Shown here: in pieces, positions 47,613 to 58,400 of the stretch | Layout: each line of letters begins with the position of its first letter | How positions within the stretch are numbered: the first letter of the stretch is position 1 | From: Nostoc sp. MG11 | GTDB lineage: Bacteria; Cyanobacteriota; Cyanobacteriia; Cyanobacteriales; Nostocaceae | Direction: 5' to 3' | DNA length: 64,000 nt | Assembly (NCBI RefSeq): GCF_014904695.1 | Contig: NZ_JACXXN010000001.1 | Location: 372,001-436,000, forward strand | Notes under the pieces: model-generated | Told to the model about the DNA's origin: nothing | Database searches by the model: none | The model's input: only the letters and a program-made list of their open reading frames with translations | Program-made: the position numbers and the translations under genes

Positions 47613-48641
47613 TTACTTAGATGGATTAATGCATTCAAGATGATCACAACCAAAATGTTGAGTCATCATTGCATATAGCTGTTCACAAGCTTGACCATCA
47701 AGGTTCAATTTTGGCTTAATCTGCTCATAGGTTTCTCCTTGTACTATGCGAGTTGCCATTTGTTGAAACTGTGCCCAAGTTAAATCACTATCAACAAAAG
47801 CTTTGCCAAGGATAATCACTAGTTCCTCATAATCATTGTCTTCTAGTTTTGTCATCATCCGGTGTTCTATGTGAAGCGAATCATCAAAGCAGTAATACCA
47901 GGATTTTGTTTGCTGTTTGAGTACCCTTTTGAAAAAATCCTGCTGTTTAGAGCGGTTAACAACCTGATCAGCTTCGCTACACACCATTAAAACAGGGGCC
48001 GCAACACAAGTTTTAGCCTGTTCTAAAACATTTTCTCCTAATTCTAAAAATATTCGTAATGCTGGAATTTGAAAACCTTTGTAGCCAAAATTACCGGGTG
48101 CATCTTTGTTGAACCATTCAAAGTAAATCGGTAGGATTTTGATGAGCCAATCAAATAATGAATGATGAGTACCCAAATAAGGTGTGAACAATAAAGCGCG
48201 ATTAATCTGCTGAGGATGCTCTAAAGCTAACCAGGCTGCTAAGGTTCCACCCGTTGATAATCCACCAACTACGACTTGTTGACCTAGCGTTTTTGCAATC
48301 TCTAACCACTTCAGCACAAATTGTTGATAAGTCTGAATGTCTGTTGGAAGTGGTGGAGGATTTTGGCGCTTCCAGTTACCTGCGCGTCCATGACCGGGTT
48401 GTAAAGGAATAAGAACATTGTATCCTCTGTTGAAGAAGGCTTTGCCGAGCGGCTCAAACTGGTAGGGGCCTGCTGTGAAACCATGCAAGAAGAGACAAAC
48501 CTTGGAGGTGGAGTGAGGATAAACAAAGAATTTTGAACCACAGGCTTTATTTTTAAGCGGAAGTTCGGACTCTGATTGATAAACTTGCTTGAGGAATTCT
48601 GTTGTTTTCTGAAAGTCAACTGTTGTTTCGTTACTTGTCAT
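47613..48641 (-). CDS. Alpha/beta hydrolase (carboxylesterase type)
   Basis: A 342-residue alpha/beta hydrolase. The oxyanion-hole region is KVCLFLHGFTAGPYQFEPL (~48-66), then IPLQPGHGRAGNWK. The nucleophile elbow is VVVGGLSTGGTLAAW (Ser in GLSTGG, ~129), the acid Asp probably lies in VCSEADQVVN (~225) and the His in DDSLHIEHRMMT (~258). The pattern is like carboxylesterases of the Est30 group. The last ~70 residues form an extra helical extension. It is divergent from the large nuclease gene. Confidence 0.8.
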   Translation of the reverse strand: MTSNETTVDFQKTTEFLKQVYQSESELPLKNKACGSKFFVYPHSTSKVCLFLHGFTAGPYQFEPLGKAFFNRGYNVLIPLQPGHGRAGNWKRQNPPPLPTDIQTYQQFVLKWLEIAKTLGQQVVVGGLSTGGTLAAWLALEHPQQINRALLFTPYLGTHHSLFDWLIKILPIYFEWFNKDAPGNFGYKGFQIPALRIFLELGENVLEQAKTCVAAPVLMVCSEADQVVNRSKQQDFFKRVLKQQTKSWYYCFDDSLHIEHRMMTKLEDNDYEELVIILGKAFVDSDLTWAQFQQMATRIVQGETYEQIKPKLNLDGQACEQLYAMMTQHFGCDHLECINPSK

Positions 48642-48824
48642 AAGCTGTTGTGCATATAATTTGTATATTTATTTTTGGTAAAACTGATCAAAATCTTCTT
48701 ACTCTACCAACATAGAAAAATTAGCATTACTGAGTGAAAGTATTAATTAGGATAATTAGGCTTTCCAAGAGGTATCTTGCATAACAACGAGAATGTAAGT
48801 TATTAGCTCTCAATTATCTGTTGT

Positions 48825-48854
48825 TTTAACCTTTCGCTAGCAGTTTCTTAATGT
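48825..48854 (+). promoter_or_regulatory. Candidate PHO-box-like direct repeats
   Basis: TTTAACCT at 48825-48832 and CTTAATGT at 48847-48854 match the cyanobacterial PHO-box unit (Py)TTAA(Py)(Py)(T/A), 8/8 and 7/8, and are exactly 22 bases apart, i.e. two 11-base periods. The middle unit at 48836-48843 is degenerate. It is 236 bases upstream of the nuclease start codon. Phosphate-starvation control is plausible but rests on this spacing. Confidence 0.4.
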
Positions 48855-48898
48855 TACTGGGATAGTTTGAGGGGGCTGAATAAGAATTGATACCAATT

Positions 48899-48928
48899 AG
48901 GAATGTAGCTGTATTCTCCTACATTCCT
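48899..48928. repeat. Perfect 10-bp inverted repeat
   Basis: AGGAATGTAG pairs with CTACATTCCT across a 10-base spacer. No T tract follows. It could be a dispersed palindrome or an operator. Confidence 0.5.
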
Positions 48929-49089
48929 GAGTTTGCCATGCTGATATTGCGATCGCAAAGGCATCAGCCCTAAATGCAAAGTATATCTTTGCATATATTA
49001 TCTGCGAACTAATACTAATTCAGCAACGTATTAAGTGATACTTTAATCCTTGCTTCTGGGGATAACTTTGACACAAGAGGATTGATATT

Positions 49090-52000
49090 GTGATCATTAA
49101 CGAAATTGACTCGGATACTCCTAGCACTGACGTAGCGGAGTTTGTCGAGCTTTATGATGGTGGTGCAGGCAATACAGACCTCAGCGGACTAGTGGTTGTT
49201 TTCTACAACGGTAGCAACGACCTATCTTATGCCGCCTTTGACTTGGATGGCTATACCACTGATGCTAATGGATACTTTCTGCTTGGGAATGCAGGTGTAC
49301 CGAGTGTAGATTTAATCTTTCCTGGAAATACTCTGCAAAATGGGGCGGATGCAGTTGCACTCTACACAGCTAATGCTAGCGATTTCCCAAATAATACACC
49401 GATCACCACAACTAATCTAATTGATGCGATCGCCTATGACACAAATGATGCCGATGACCCCGGTTTGCTTGCTCTACTCAATCCGTCTCAGCCTCAAGTA
49501 GATGAAAACAGTGGTGCAAACGGTAGCGCTAATGATTCCCTTCAACGGGTTCCAAATGGTGCAGGAGGCGGTCGCAACACCAGCACCTACCAAGCACTAA
49601 CCCCAACACCAGGTACAGCTAATGCTGTTCTTCCTGCTGGTGTCACCATCACCGAATCTAGTGGCAGCACTAACATTACTGAAGGTGGTGCAACAGATAC
49701 ATACACAATAGTACTTAATAGTCAACCAACAGCAGACGTTACTATTGCCATTACCCCGGATTCTCAAAGCACAACCAGTGCTACTACACTTACCTTTACT
49801 GCTGCTAACTGGAATGTGGCGCAAACAGTAACAGTCAGTGCAGTCGATGATTTGGTAACAGAAGGTACACACTCCAGCACTATCAGCCATACAGCAACCA
49901 GCAGCGATGCTAACTATAACAATGTTGCGATCGCTTCTGTAAATGCAACAATTGCTGACAATGATGTAGCTGTTTCAATTACCAAGATTCACGAGATTCA
50001 GGGTAGTGGTGCAACCTTTAACCCCGCTTTTGGTGGTAATCGGACAATTGAGGGCGTTGTCGTCGGTGCTTTTGGTGGTTCTTCGCAACTGAACGGCTTC
50101 TACATACAGGAAGAGAATACAGATGCCGATAGTGACGCTGCAACCTCAGAAGCTATCTTTGTTTTTGATCCCACAGGGCTGTTCTCTGGTAAAGTTGGCG
50201 ATCAAGTAAGGGTAACTGGAACGGTTGGTGAATTCACGACTAGCAGTGGTGGTGTCAACAGCAGTCTGACGCAACTTTCTAGTGTTACAAGTGTCGTCAA
50301 CTTGGGCGCTAGCACTCTGCCTACTGTTACTAACATCAAGTTACCTGTAACTAGCGTCACAGACTTAGAGCGCTACGAGGGGATGCTGGTTAACATTAGT
50401 GCTGCAAGTAGGAACCTGACTGTAACCGAGCATTTCCAACTTGGTCGATTTGGGCAAGTTGTTCTCTCGGCAACTGATGCCAGCAACCAACCCGGTACTG
50501 ATGGCAGACTTGACCAGTACACCCAATTTAATGCGCCAAGTGTCAGTGGATACTCTGCCTACTTAAATGAGATTGCTCAGCGTCGGATCATCTTAGATGA
50601 CGGTAGAGGCACTCAAAACCCCGACCCAATCATTCATGCGCGTGGCGGGATTCCTCTGAGTGCTGAAAATACATTGCGTGGTGGTGACACGATCGCTAGC
50701 ATCAATGGTGTTTTAGACCAACGTTTTGAAGGGTATCGCGTTCAAACCTCCACCGGACAAAACTTTACACCTGCGAATCCTCGCCCAACGACACCGCCAA
50801 ATGTGGGCGGTACGCTCCAGGTTGCTAGCTTCAACATTCTCAACTACTTCAACGGTAACGGTACAGGCGGAGGCTTCCCTACTCCCAGAGGAGCGGATAA
50901 CCTGACTGAGTTTAACCGTCAGCGTGACAAGACTATTCAAGCCATTATTGGCTCAGGGGCAGATGTCCTTGGATTAATCGAGATAGAGAATGATGGCTAC
51001 GGTGCTAACAGTGCCATTCAGGATCTTGTTAACGGATTGAATGCAGTTTCCGGTGCTGGTACTTATGCCTTCATCAATCCCGGCACAAGTTTGGGAACCG
51101 ATCAAATTGCAGTGGGAATCATCTACAAACCTGGTCAAGTTACCCCAGTCGGTGCGGCTGCAACAATGCCCGATGGATATGGTCAAGGTGCATTTGACTT
51201 AACTGGGCGGAAACCCTTAGCACAGACCTTTCGGCAAAACTCGAATCGGGAAAACTTCACAGTAGTTGTGAATCACTTCAAGTCTAAAGGTTCAAGTTCC
51301 GGGGGTGTTGGTGATGCTGACGCTGGCGATGGTCAAGGTCTTTCTAATGGTACGCGGACTCGTGCGGCTGAAGACCTAGCAACTTGGTTAGCAACTAAAC
51401 CCACAGGTACTAATGATCCTGACTACTTGGTTATTGGTGATCTCAACGCTTACGCCAAAGAAGATCCAGTTACTACTTTGGCAAGTGCAGGATATAACAA
51501 CCAATTTTCTTATGACAGCTACTCTTATGTCTTTGATGGACAGTGGGGTACTCTTGACTATGCCCTAGCTAATGGCAGTTTAGGAGCACAAGTTACTGGC
51601 GGTGCTAAGTGGCACATCAATGCCGATGAACCCAACGTTCTCGACTACAACACTGAGTTCAAGTCAGCAGGACAGCAAGATAGTTTATACAATGCTGACG
51701 CCTTCCGTTCCTCTGACCACGATCCAGTGCTAGTGGGGCTGAACTTGTTTAGTGTGGATAAAGTCATCACTCCTCCACCTGGACGCAAAGTTGTGATTGG
51801 CACTAAGGGCGATGATGTGATTGTAGGTAGCCCTGGTAAAAAAGCGATCGCAGGCGGTCAAGGCAACGACCAATTTGTCTACAACAGCATCAACGATACA
51901 AATAATTACATCATCGACTTTAAAGTGGGTAGCGACAAAATCGTTTTGACTAAGCTACTCGATAGCCTGGTTGCTGGTGGTTATAACGGCAGTGATGCGA

Positions 52001-52164
52001 TCGCTGATGGCTATGTGCGTCTGGTACAAGGAAGTACAGCTAAAAATACAGTCCTCCAAATTGACCGCGATGGTTTACTTGGTTCGGCGACTTATCAACC
52101 CTTCCTATATTTAGACAACGTTACCCCAGCGGCGATGAATAACTTCTACAACTTTGTGTTTTAG
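49090..52164 (+). CDS. Secreted nuclease with lamin-tail, OB-fold, EEP and RTX-like domains
   Basis: A 1024-residue protein starting at a GTG (ribosome binding site AAGAGG; no earlier in-frame start after the stop at 49069). Domains: lamin-tail (~1-165; IINEIDSDTPSTDVAEFVEL, DAIAYDTND), a Calx-beta-like repeat (~178-295), an OB-fold (~297-440), and an endonuclease/exonuclease/phosphatase fold (~575-890) with VASFNILNYF, LIEIENDG, NHFKSKG, GDLNAY and the catalytic SSDHDPV. A C-terminal RTX-like region GTKGDDVIVGSPG, GGQGNDQFVY suggests type I secretion since no signal peptide is seen. It resembles ExeM/NucH-type extracellular DNases. Confidence 0.85.
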   Translation: MIINEIDSDTPSTDVAEFVELYDGGAGNTDLSGLVVVFYNGSNDLSYAAFDLDGYTTDANGYFLLGNAGVPSVDLIFPGNTLQNGADAVALYTANASDFPNNTPITTTNLIDAIAYDTNDADDPGLLALLNPSQPQVDENSGANGSANDSLQRVPNGAGGGRNTSTYQALTPTPGTANAVLPAGVTITESSGSTNITEGGATDTYTIVLNSQPTADVTIAITPDSQSTTSATTLTFTAANWNVAQTVTVSAVDDLVTEGTHSSTISHTATSSDANYNNVAIASVNATIADNDVAVSITKIHEIQGSGATFNPAFGGNRTIEGVVVGAFGGSSQLNGFYIQEENTDADSDAATSEAIFVFDPTGLFSGKVGDQVRVTGTVGEFTTSSGGVNSSLTQLSSVTSVVNLGASTLPTVTNIKLPVTSVTDLERYEGMLVNISAASRNLTVTEHFQLGRFGQVVLSATDASNQPGTDGRLDQYTQFNAPSVSGYSAYLNEIAQRRIILDDGRGTQNPDPIIHARGGIPLSAENTLRGGDTIASINGVLDQRFEGYRVQTSTGQNFTPANPRPTTPPNVGGTLQVASFNILNYFNGNGTGGGFPTPRGADNLTEFNRQRDKTIQAIIGSGADVLGLIEIENDGYGANSAIQDLVNGLNAVSGAGTYAFINPGTSLGTDQIAVGIIYKPGQVTPVGAAATMPDGYGQGAFDLTGRKPLAQTFRQNSNRENFTVVVNHFKSKGSSSGGVGDADAGDGQGLSNGTRTRAAEDLATWLATKPTGTNDPDYLVIGDLNAYAKEDPVTTLASAGYNNQFSYDSYSYVFDGQWGTLDYALANGSLGAQVTGGAKWHINADEPNVLDYNTEFKSAGQQDSLYNADAFRSSDHDPVLVGLNLFSVDKVITPPPGRKVVIGTKGDDVIVGSPGKKAIAGGQGNDQFVYNSINDTNNYIIDFKVGSDKIVLTKLLDSLVAGGYNGSDAIADGYVRLVQGSTAKNTVLQIDRDGLLGSATYQPFLYLDNVTPAAMNNFYNFVF

Positions 52165-52220
52165 ATTGTGTCCACAACTGCGATCGCGGTTGTGGATGCA
52201 TTGCATCTAAAAACAAATAT

Positions 52221-52428
52221 AGGACTTACGCACTGAAGCTTGAAACCTAGATCCCCCCTAGCCCACGCCAGTCGCTCCACTTGGGGAGACCCCATCGCAT
52301 GATTGCGTCTCCCCAACTCTTGGAGACGCTACGCGAAGGGAGAAGACCGCGCTGGCTCCCCTTAAAAAGGGGGGAACTTCTAAAGCCCCCTTTTTAAGGG
52401 GGTTGGGGGATCTGAGTGCGTAAGTCCT
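52221..52428. mobile_element. 208-bp MITE with 16-bp terminal inverted repeats
   Basis: AGGACTTACGCACTGA (52221-52236) and TGAGTGCGTAAGTCCT (52413-52428) are inverted repeats with one mismatch. The inner sequence adds a second inverted pair (AGATCCCCC / GGGGGATCT) and a hairpin of CCCCTTAAAAAGGGG type. The motif AGGACTTACGCA is common in Nostoc genomes. AAATAT flanks both ends within one base, a possible target duplication. No transposase is encoded. The right end is six bases from the next ATG. Confidence 0.8.
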
Positions 52429-52433
52429 GAAAT

Positions 52434-55400
52434 ATGCAAACTCTATTAAACAAGCAATTATTTGCTGATTTTATGGTGACTACAAACTCAATTCGCTTTT
52501 CTCAGTTCAATGCTTCCCTAAACCGCAACGCCGAAGGTCAGTTGACAACTGATTTATCTACTCCTGATAATGCTCAAGCAAAAGCTGTTGCCGAAATCAT
52601 CCAGCGCAGCAACCCGGATGTACTACTAATTAATGAGTTCGACTACGATTCAGAAAATCCTAATCAAACTGTTGAACTCTTCCAGCAAAATTACCTTGCT
52701 ATTAGCCAAAACGGTGCAACTCCCGTTGATTACCCCTACATCTACATTGCTCCTAGTAATACAGGGATTGCCTCTGGGTTTGATTTAAACAACAACGGTA
52801 CAGCGGTTACAACCCCAGGCGAACCAGGATACGGCGATGATGCGATCGGCTTTGGGAATTTTCCTGGTCAATACGGGATGTTACTACTGTCAAAATATCC
52901 CATCGACACCGAGAATGTGCGGACTTTCCAAAATTTTCTTTGGAAGGATATGCCTAATGCTTTGCTTCCCGATGACCCCACAACACCCAAACCGAATGAC
53001 TGGTATTCTGCGGACGAACTAGAAGTATTGCGCCTTTCTTCCAAGAGTCACTGGGATGTTCCTATCCAAGTGAATGGCGAGACAGTTCACGTCCTCGCCA
53101 GCCATCCTACACCTCCCACCTTCGATGGTGCTGAAGACCGCAACGGTAAGCGCAACCACGACGAGATCCGCTTTTGGGCAGACTACATAACCCCAGGTAA
53201 AGGCGATTACATCTATGATGATGGCGGGAAAAAGGGTGGTATTGCTGCTGGGTCGAGCTTTGTGATTATGGGCGACCAGAATGCAGACCCCGTAGATGGT
53301 GATAGTTTTGACAACGCCATTCGGCAACTGTTGCAGAATCCTGGCATTAATACTAATGTTATTCCCAGCAGTCCCGGTGCTGCTCAACAAGCAGACTTAC
53401 AAGGTGGTGCAAACGCCAGTCAAAAGGGTAATCCCAGTTTTGATACCGCAGACTTCGGCGATACGGCTCCGGGAAACCTGCGAGTAGATTACGTGCTACC
53501 CTCCGCTGATTTGAAAATTAATAACTCAGAAGTATTCTGGCCCCTGAATACCGACCCGACATTTCCCTTGGTAGGTACTTTCCCCTTCCCCAGTTCCGAC
53601 CATCGCCTGGTGTTCGCAGATGTGCAAGTTGGTGCAACTGAAGCAGGTAAAACTATTCCTAGTGCAGAATTCCAGGGACAGACGGTATTTACTACAGGCT
53701 TTATTCCTGCTGGTGTAGCGGGGGCGGTGAATGGTGTAGAAACTCCCGTGGGTGGGCTATCTGGTGTTACCTACGATGCCACCAAAAACGTCTATTACGC
53801 TATTTCAGACGATCGCTCGCAATTTGGCCCTGCCCGTTTTTATACTTTCACTGCTGACCCAGCTACCATCACCACAACTGGGGCGACTTTTACTAATGTC
53901 ACCCCCCTGAAAGATAGCCGTGGTAACTTCTTTGCACTCAATAGCCTCGACCCTGAAGGCATTGCCCTGACTGATAACGGCACAGTCTTTATTTCTTCGG
54001 AGGGTGAAGTTAATCTTAATGCAGGTCGCGTTAGTGATCCTTTCGTTAAAGAGTTTTCGTTGACTACAGGGCAAGAGGTGCGATCGCTATCTGTTCCTAG
54101 CAAGTACCTACCAGTGGTACAGGATACTAATGGCGACGGTATTGTTAACGCTGGTGATACTCAAATATCTGGTGTTCGCAACAACGCAGCATTAGAAAGC
54201 CTCACGATTACACCCGACCAAAAAACCCTATTTACCGCCACCGAAAACGCCCTGTTCCAAGATGGGCCAGTTGCCACTACCACTACAGAAACGCGATCGC
54301 GCATTATGCAATACAACCTACTATCGGGACAACCAGAGAAAGAATATCTCTATGTCACCGATTCCGTAGCAGTTCCTCCCAATCCAGCAGATGCATTTAG
54401 TACTAATGGCTTAGTAGATTTACTAGCAATTGACAATCGAGGTACTTTGCTGGCGTTAGAGCGTTCTTTCTCTGCGGGAGTTCCTGGTACAGGCAACACC
54501 ATCAAAATTTACGAAGTTACCTTACAAGGTGCAACCGACATTAGCGCCATCGACTCACTCGAAAGCCTCAGCGAAGCTCAACTGGCTGCTCTCCAACCAG
54601 CCCAGAAGCGATTGCTGTTGAATCTTGACTCGTTGAACTTGCCTACAGGTACAGATAACATCGAGGGTCTGGCCTTCGGCCCCAAACTAGCGGATGGTAG
54701 CCAGTCAATTGTACTGGTGAGTGACAACAACTTCAGCCAAACCCAATTTACCCAAATTCTTACTTTGAGTGCAGACATCGTGAATACCGCAATTCCTACA
54801 GTAGAGACTCGTCCTGATTTATTTGATGATGAGACACTGCCCACATCTGGGCGAGCTGATGCTGATGACCCTGCTATTTATGTGAATGCCACTGACTCAG
54901 CCGACAGCTTGGTATTGACAGCGGTGAAAAATGCCGGGTTAAGGGTTTATAACTTGTCTGGTGAGTTGTTGCAAGAAGTCAATCCAGGTGATATACGCTA
55001 CAACAATATTGACCTGCAATACGGTTTTAAATTAGGCGATGAATCTGTGGATATTGCCGTAGCTAGCGATCGCGAAAATGATAAACTAGCAATCTTCAAG
55101 ATTAACCCGAATGCCAACGCTGAGGGTAAGTACCTAGAAGATATCACCGATAGCAGTATTGGTACTCTCTTCCAAGCACCACCCTTTGAGCCACCTTACG
55201 ACCCATCGGAACGCAGCGCTTACGGAGTTGCTCTGTACCGTAGCCCCATCTCTAATGATTACTATGCCTTTGTTAACCGACGAGAAACCGGAGATGTGGC
55301 TCAGTTCAAACTGCTTGACAAAGGTAATGGCAAGATTGGCGTGGAACGGGTGCGGGAATTCACCATACCCACAACTGAGGAGCGCGAACCCCAAACTGAG

Positions 55401-58400
55401 GGCATGGTAGTAGACCAAGAAACTGGCTTCCTCTACATTGGACAAGAAGATGTGGGAATTTGGAAGTTCCAAGCAGAACCCGACGGTGGCACAACTGGTA
55501 AACTAATTGATCGCGTCAAAGATTTGGGCGGTACTAACCTCACCAACGATGTTGAAGGACTGAGTATCTACTATGGTGCAAACGGTACTGGCTATCTACT
55601 AGCATCCAGTCAAGGAGACAACACCTTTGTGGCTTATACCCGCGAAGGTAATAACGAATATATAGGTAACTTTGCCGTTGGTAGCAATGGGGCAATTGAC
55701 AGCGTACAAGAATCGGACGGTGCAGATGTAGTTAACGTACCACTGGGGCCCAATTTCCCACAGGGTTTATTTGTTACTCAAGATGGTGATAATGACCCTG
55801 CCAAGTTAGTTCAAGATGAAGATGAATTGGCAAATATCAACTCTAACTTTAAGCTAGTACCTTGGGAAAACATCGCCAACGCATTCCCCAATCCATTAAA
55901 TATTGACACCACCAGTTACGATCCTCGCAATCCTGTTGCCCAGCCTAAGCTGACTATTTATGATTTTGAAAATCTACCCAAGTTAGGTACTGCTAGCAAT
56001 GGTCAAGATGTTTTCTTGGGAGGATTCTCTGGTCTGTACTTCCAAGGAATTGCAGCCAACGGCAACCTTAAGTTTGTCACTCATCCAGATCGCGGCCCCA
56101 ATGGCGATAATACTGATAGTGGCAGACCATTTCCATTACCCGATTACCAGCCAGAAATAGTCAGCTTTGAACTCAACCGTTCCACGGGTGAGATTAGCAT
56201 TACCAAACGTACCAAGCTATTTCGTGAAGATGGCACAACTCCGTTAACTGGACTGCCAAATTTACAAACAGGGGAAGAGAATACCGCCTACACTGATGAA
56301 ATTGGCGTTGACCTGAACAATAATGTCTTAGCTAACGATCCTTTCGGTGCAGACATGGAAGGAATTGTCGTTACAGAAAATAGCGACTTTTGGATGGTGG
56401 ATGAATACCGTCCGGCGATTTATCACTTTAATAGCAACGGTAAGCTGATTGACCGCTTCATCCCCGCAGGTGATGCCACTGATGCGACTCAAAATGGTGG
56501 TAAATCCTATGGTACACCTGCACTTCCCGCTGTTTACGCTCAAAGACGGGCAAATAGAGGCTTTGAAGGCGTAGCCTTAGAGGGTACTAAGCTTTATGCC
56601 TTTATCCAAAGTCCCATTGATAACCCAGATGACAGCGATGACACGACTTCCAAGAATTCTCAAAACCTGCGAATTCTAGAGTTTGATACTGTCACCAAAA
56701 AAGTTACGGGTGAGTTTCTTTATGTCTTAGAAGGACTACAAGGCACTGACAAAATTGGCGATGCAGTCTCTTTAGGTAACGGTAGATTTGCTGTAATAGA
56801 GCGAGATGACAAGAGTGATGCCACTTCCAACAAATTAATCTTCCAAATCGACCTAGCAGGAGCAACTAACATCAATAGTTCTCCCAAATTGGCTACGTTG
56901 CCTACAGGTAAAACCATTGAACAACTAACCACTGACGAGTTAGCGGCTGCTGATATTGTCCCTGTCAGCAAGAGCCTGATCGTTAATGCTGCTGAACTTG
57001 GTTACACTGGAGTCGATAAACTGGAAGGATTAGCACTAGTAGCGCCCAATACTCTAGCAATCATTAACGACAACGATTTTAGCGTTACAGGAACAACAAC
57101 AAATCCTGATGGCTCGCTTACCGTTGACATTGTATCTCCCGCGAATCCTGAAAAACTCGGTATCATTGAGCTACCTAACGACCTACCTGTTGCCCAAAAG
57201 GTTACACTCAAAGGTTTTGCTTCCCTCCCCGCTGATACCTTCGCTGAAGGCCCTCCCTCTGGTAGCGATATCACAGGTACTAACGGACGCAATGTCCCAT
57301 TTGCTAAACAGCCCATTCAAGGGTTTAGTGGTGTACAGGTTGCTGATGACAATTCCTTCTGGTTCCTTTCTGACAACGGTTTTGGTAGCAAGAGCAACAG
57401 CGCTGATTATCTGCTGCGAATTTATCGCCTTGACCCCAGTTTCCGAGGTGCTGAGGCACAAGGTGATGGAAGTGTCAAGGTGTTGGACTTTATCCAGCTT
57501 TCTGACCCTGACAAGAAAGTACCTTTCGACATTGTTAATGAAAACACTGAAGAACGCCTTTTAACTGGTGCAGACTTCGATGTAGAATCTTTAGCAATGG
57601 CTGCCGATGGCACATTCTGGATTGGTGATGAATTTGGCCCTTACGTGTTGCACTTCGACGCCAATGGCAAGCTGCTAGATGCTCCCGTTGCCACACCAAA
57701 TACAACTAATCTCGACACACTCGGTGGTAAACCGCCAATTGTGATTGGACACCGGGGCGCAAGTGGAGAACTCCCAGAGCATACTTTAGGCGCTTACAAG
57801 TTGGCGATTGAACGCGGTGCTGACTTCATCGAACCCGACTTGGTTTCTACTAAGGATGGTGTGTTGATTGCTCGTCACGAGCCGAATATGATCAATACCA
57901 CCGATGTGGCTGAGCGTCCAGAATTTAGCGATCGCAAAACGACTAAAATCGTTGATGGTGTAGAAGAAGAAGGCTTTTTTGCTTCCGACTTTACCCTAGC
58001 AGAAATCAAGACACTGCGGGCAATTATGCCGCAAGCCTTCCGTCCTCAAGCGTTTAACGGTTTGTATGAAATCCCGACTTTTGAAGAAATCATCGAGTTA
58101 GTTAAACAGACTGAAGCCGATACAGGTCGTAAAATTGGCATTTATCCAGAAACCAAGCACCCAACTTATCACGATGCGCTTGGTCTATCTCTAGAAGAAC
58201 CTCTGTTAGCAACCTTAGAGAAAACCAAGTTTACTGACCCCAGCCGGGTATTTATCCAGTCCTTTGAAACCAGTAATCTTAAAGAACTGAATGAGAAAAC
58301 CGACATACCCCTGGTTCAGTTATTGGATGCTGTTGATGTTAATCTCGATGGTTCGCTGATTGAAACCAAGCCTTACGATTTCGTCGTTGATAAAGACTCT

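Larger units (their letters stand above)
48642..49089. promoter_or_regulatory. Regulatory region upstream of the nuclease gene
   Basis: About 450 bases with the PHO-box-like array (48825-48854) and the inverted repeat at 48899-48928. AAGAGG (49075-49080) is the ribosome binding site for the GTG at 49090. No gene is seen. Confidence 0.45.
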
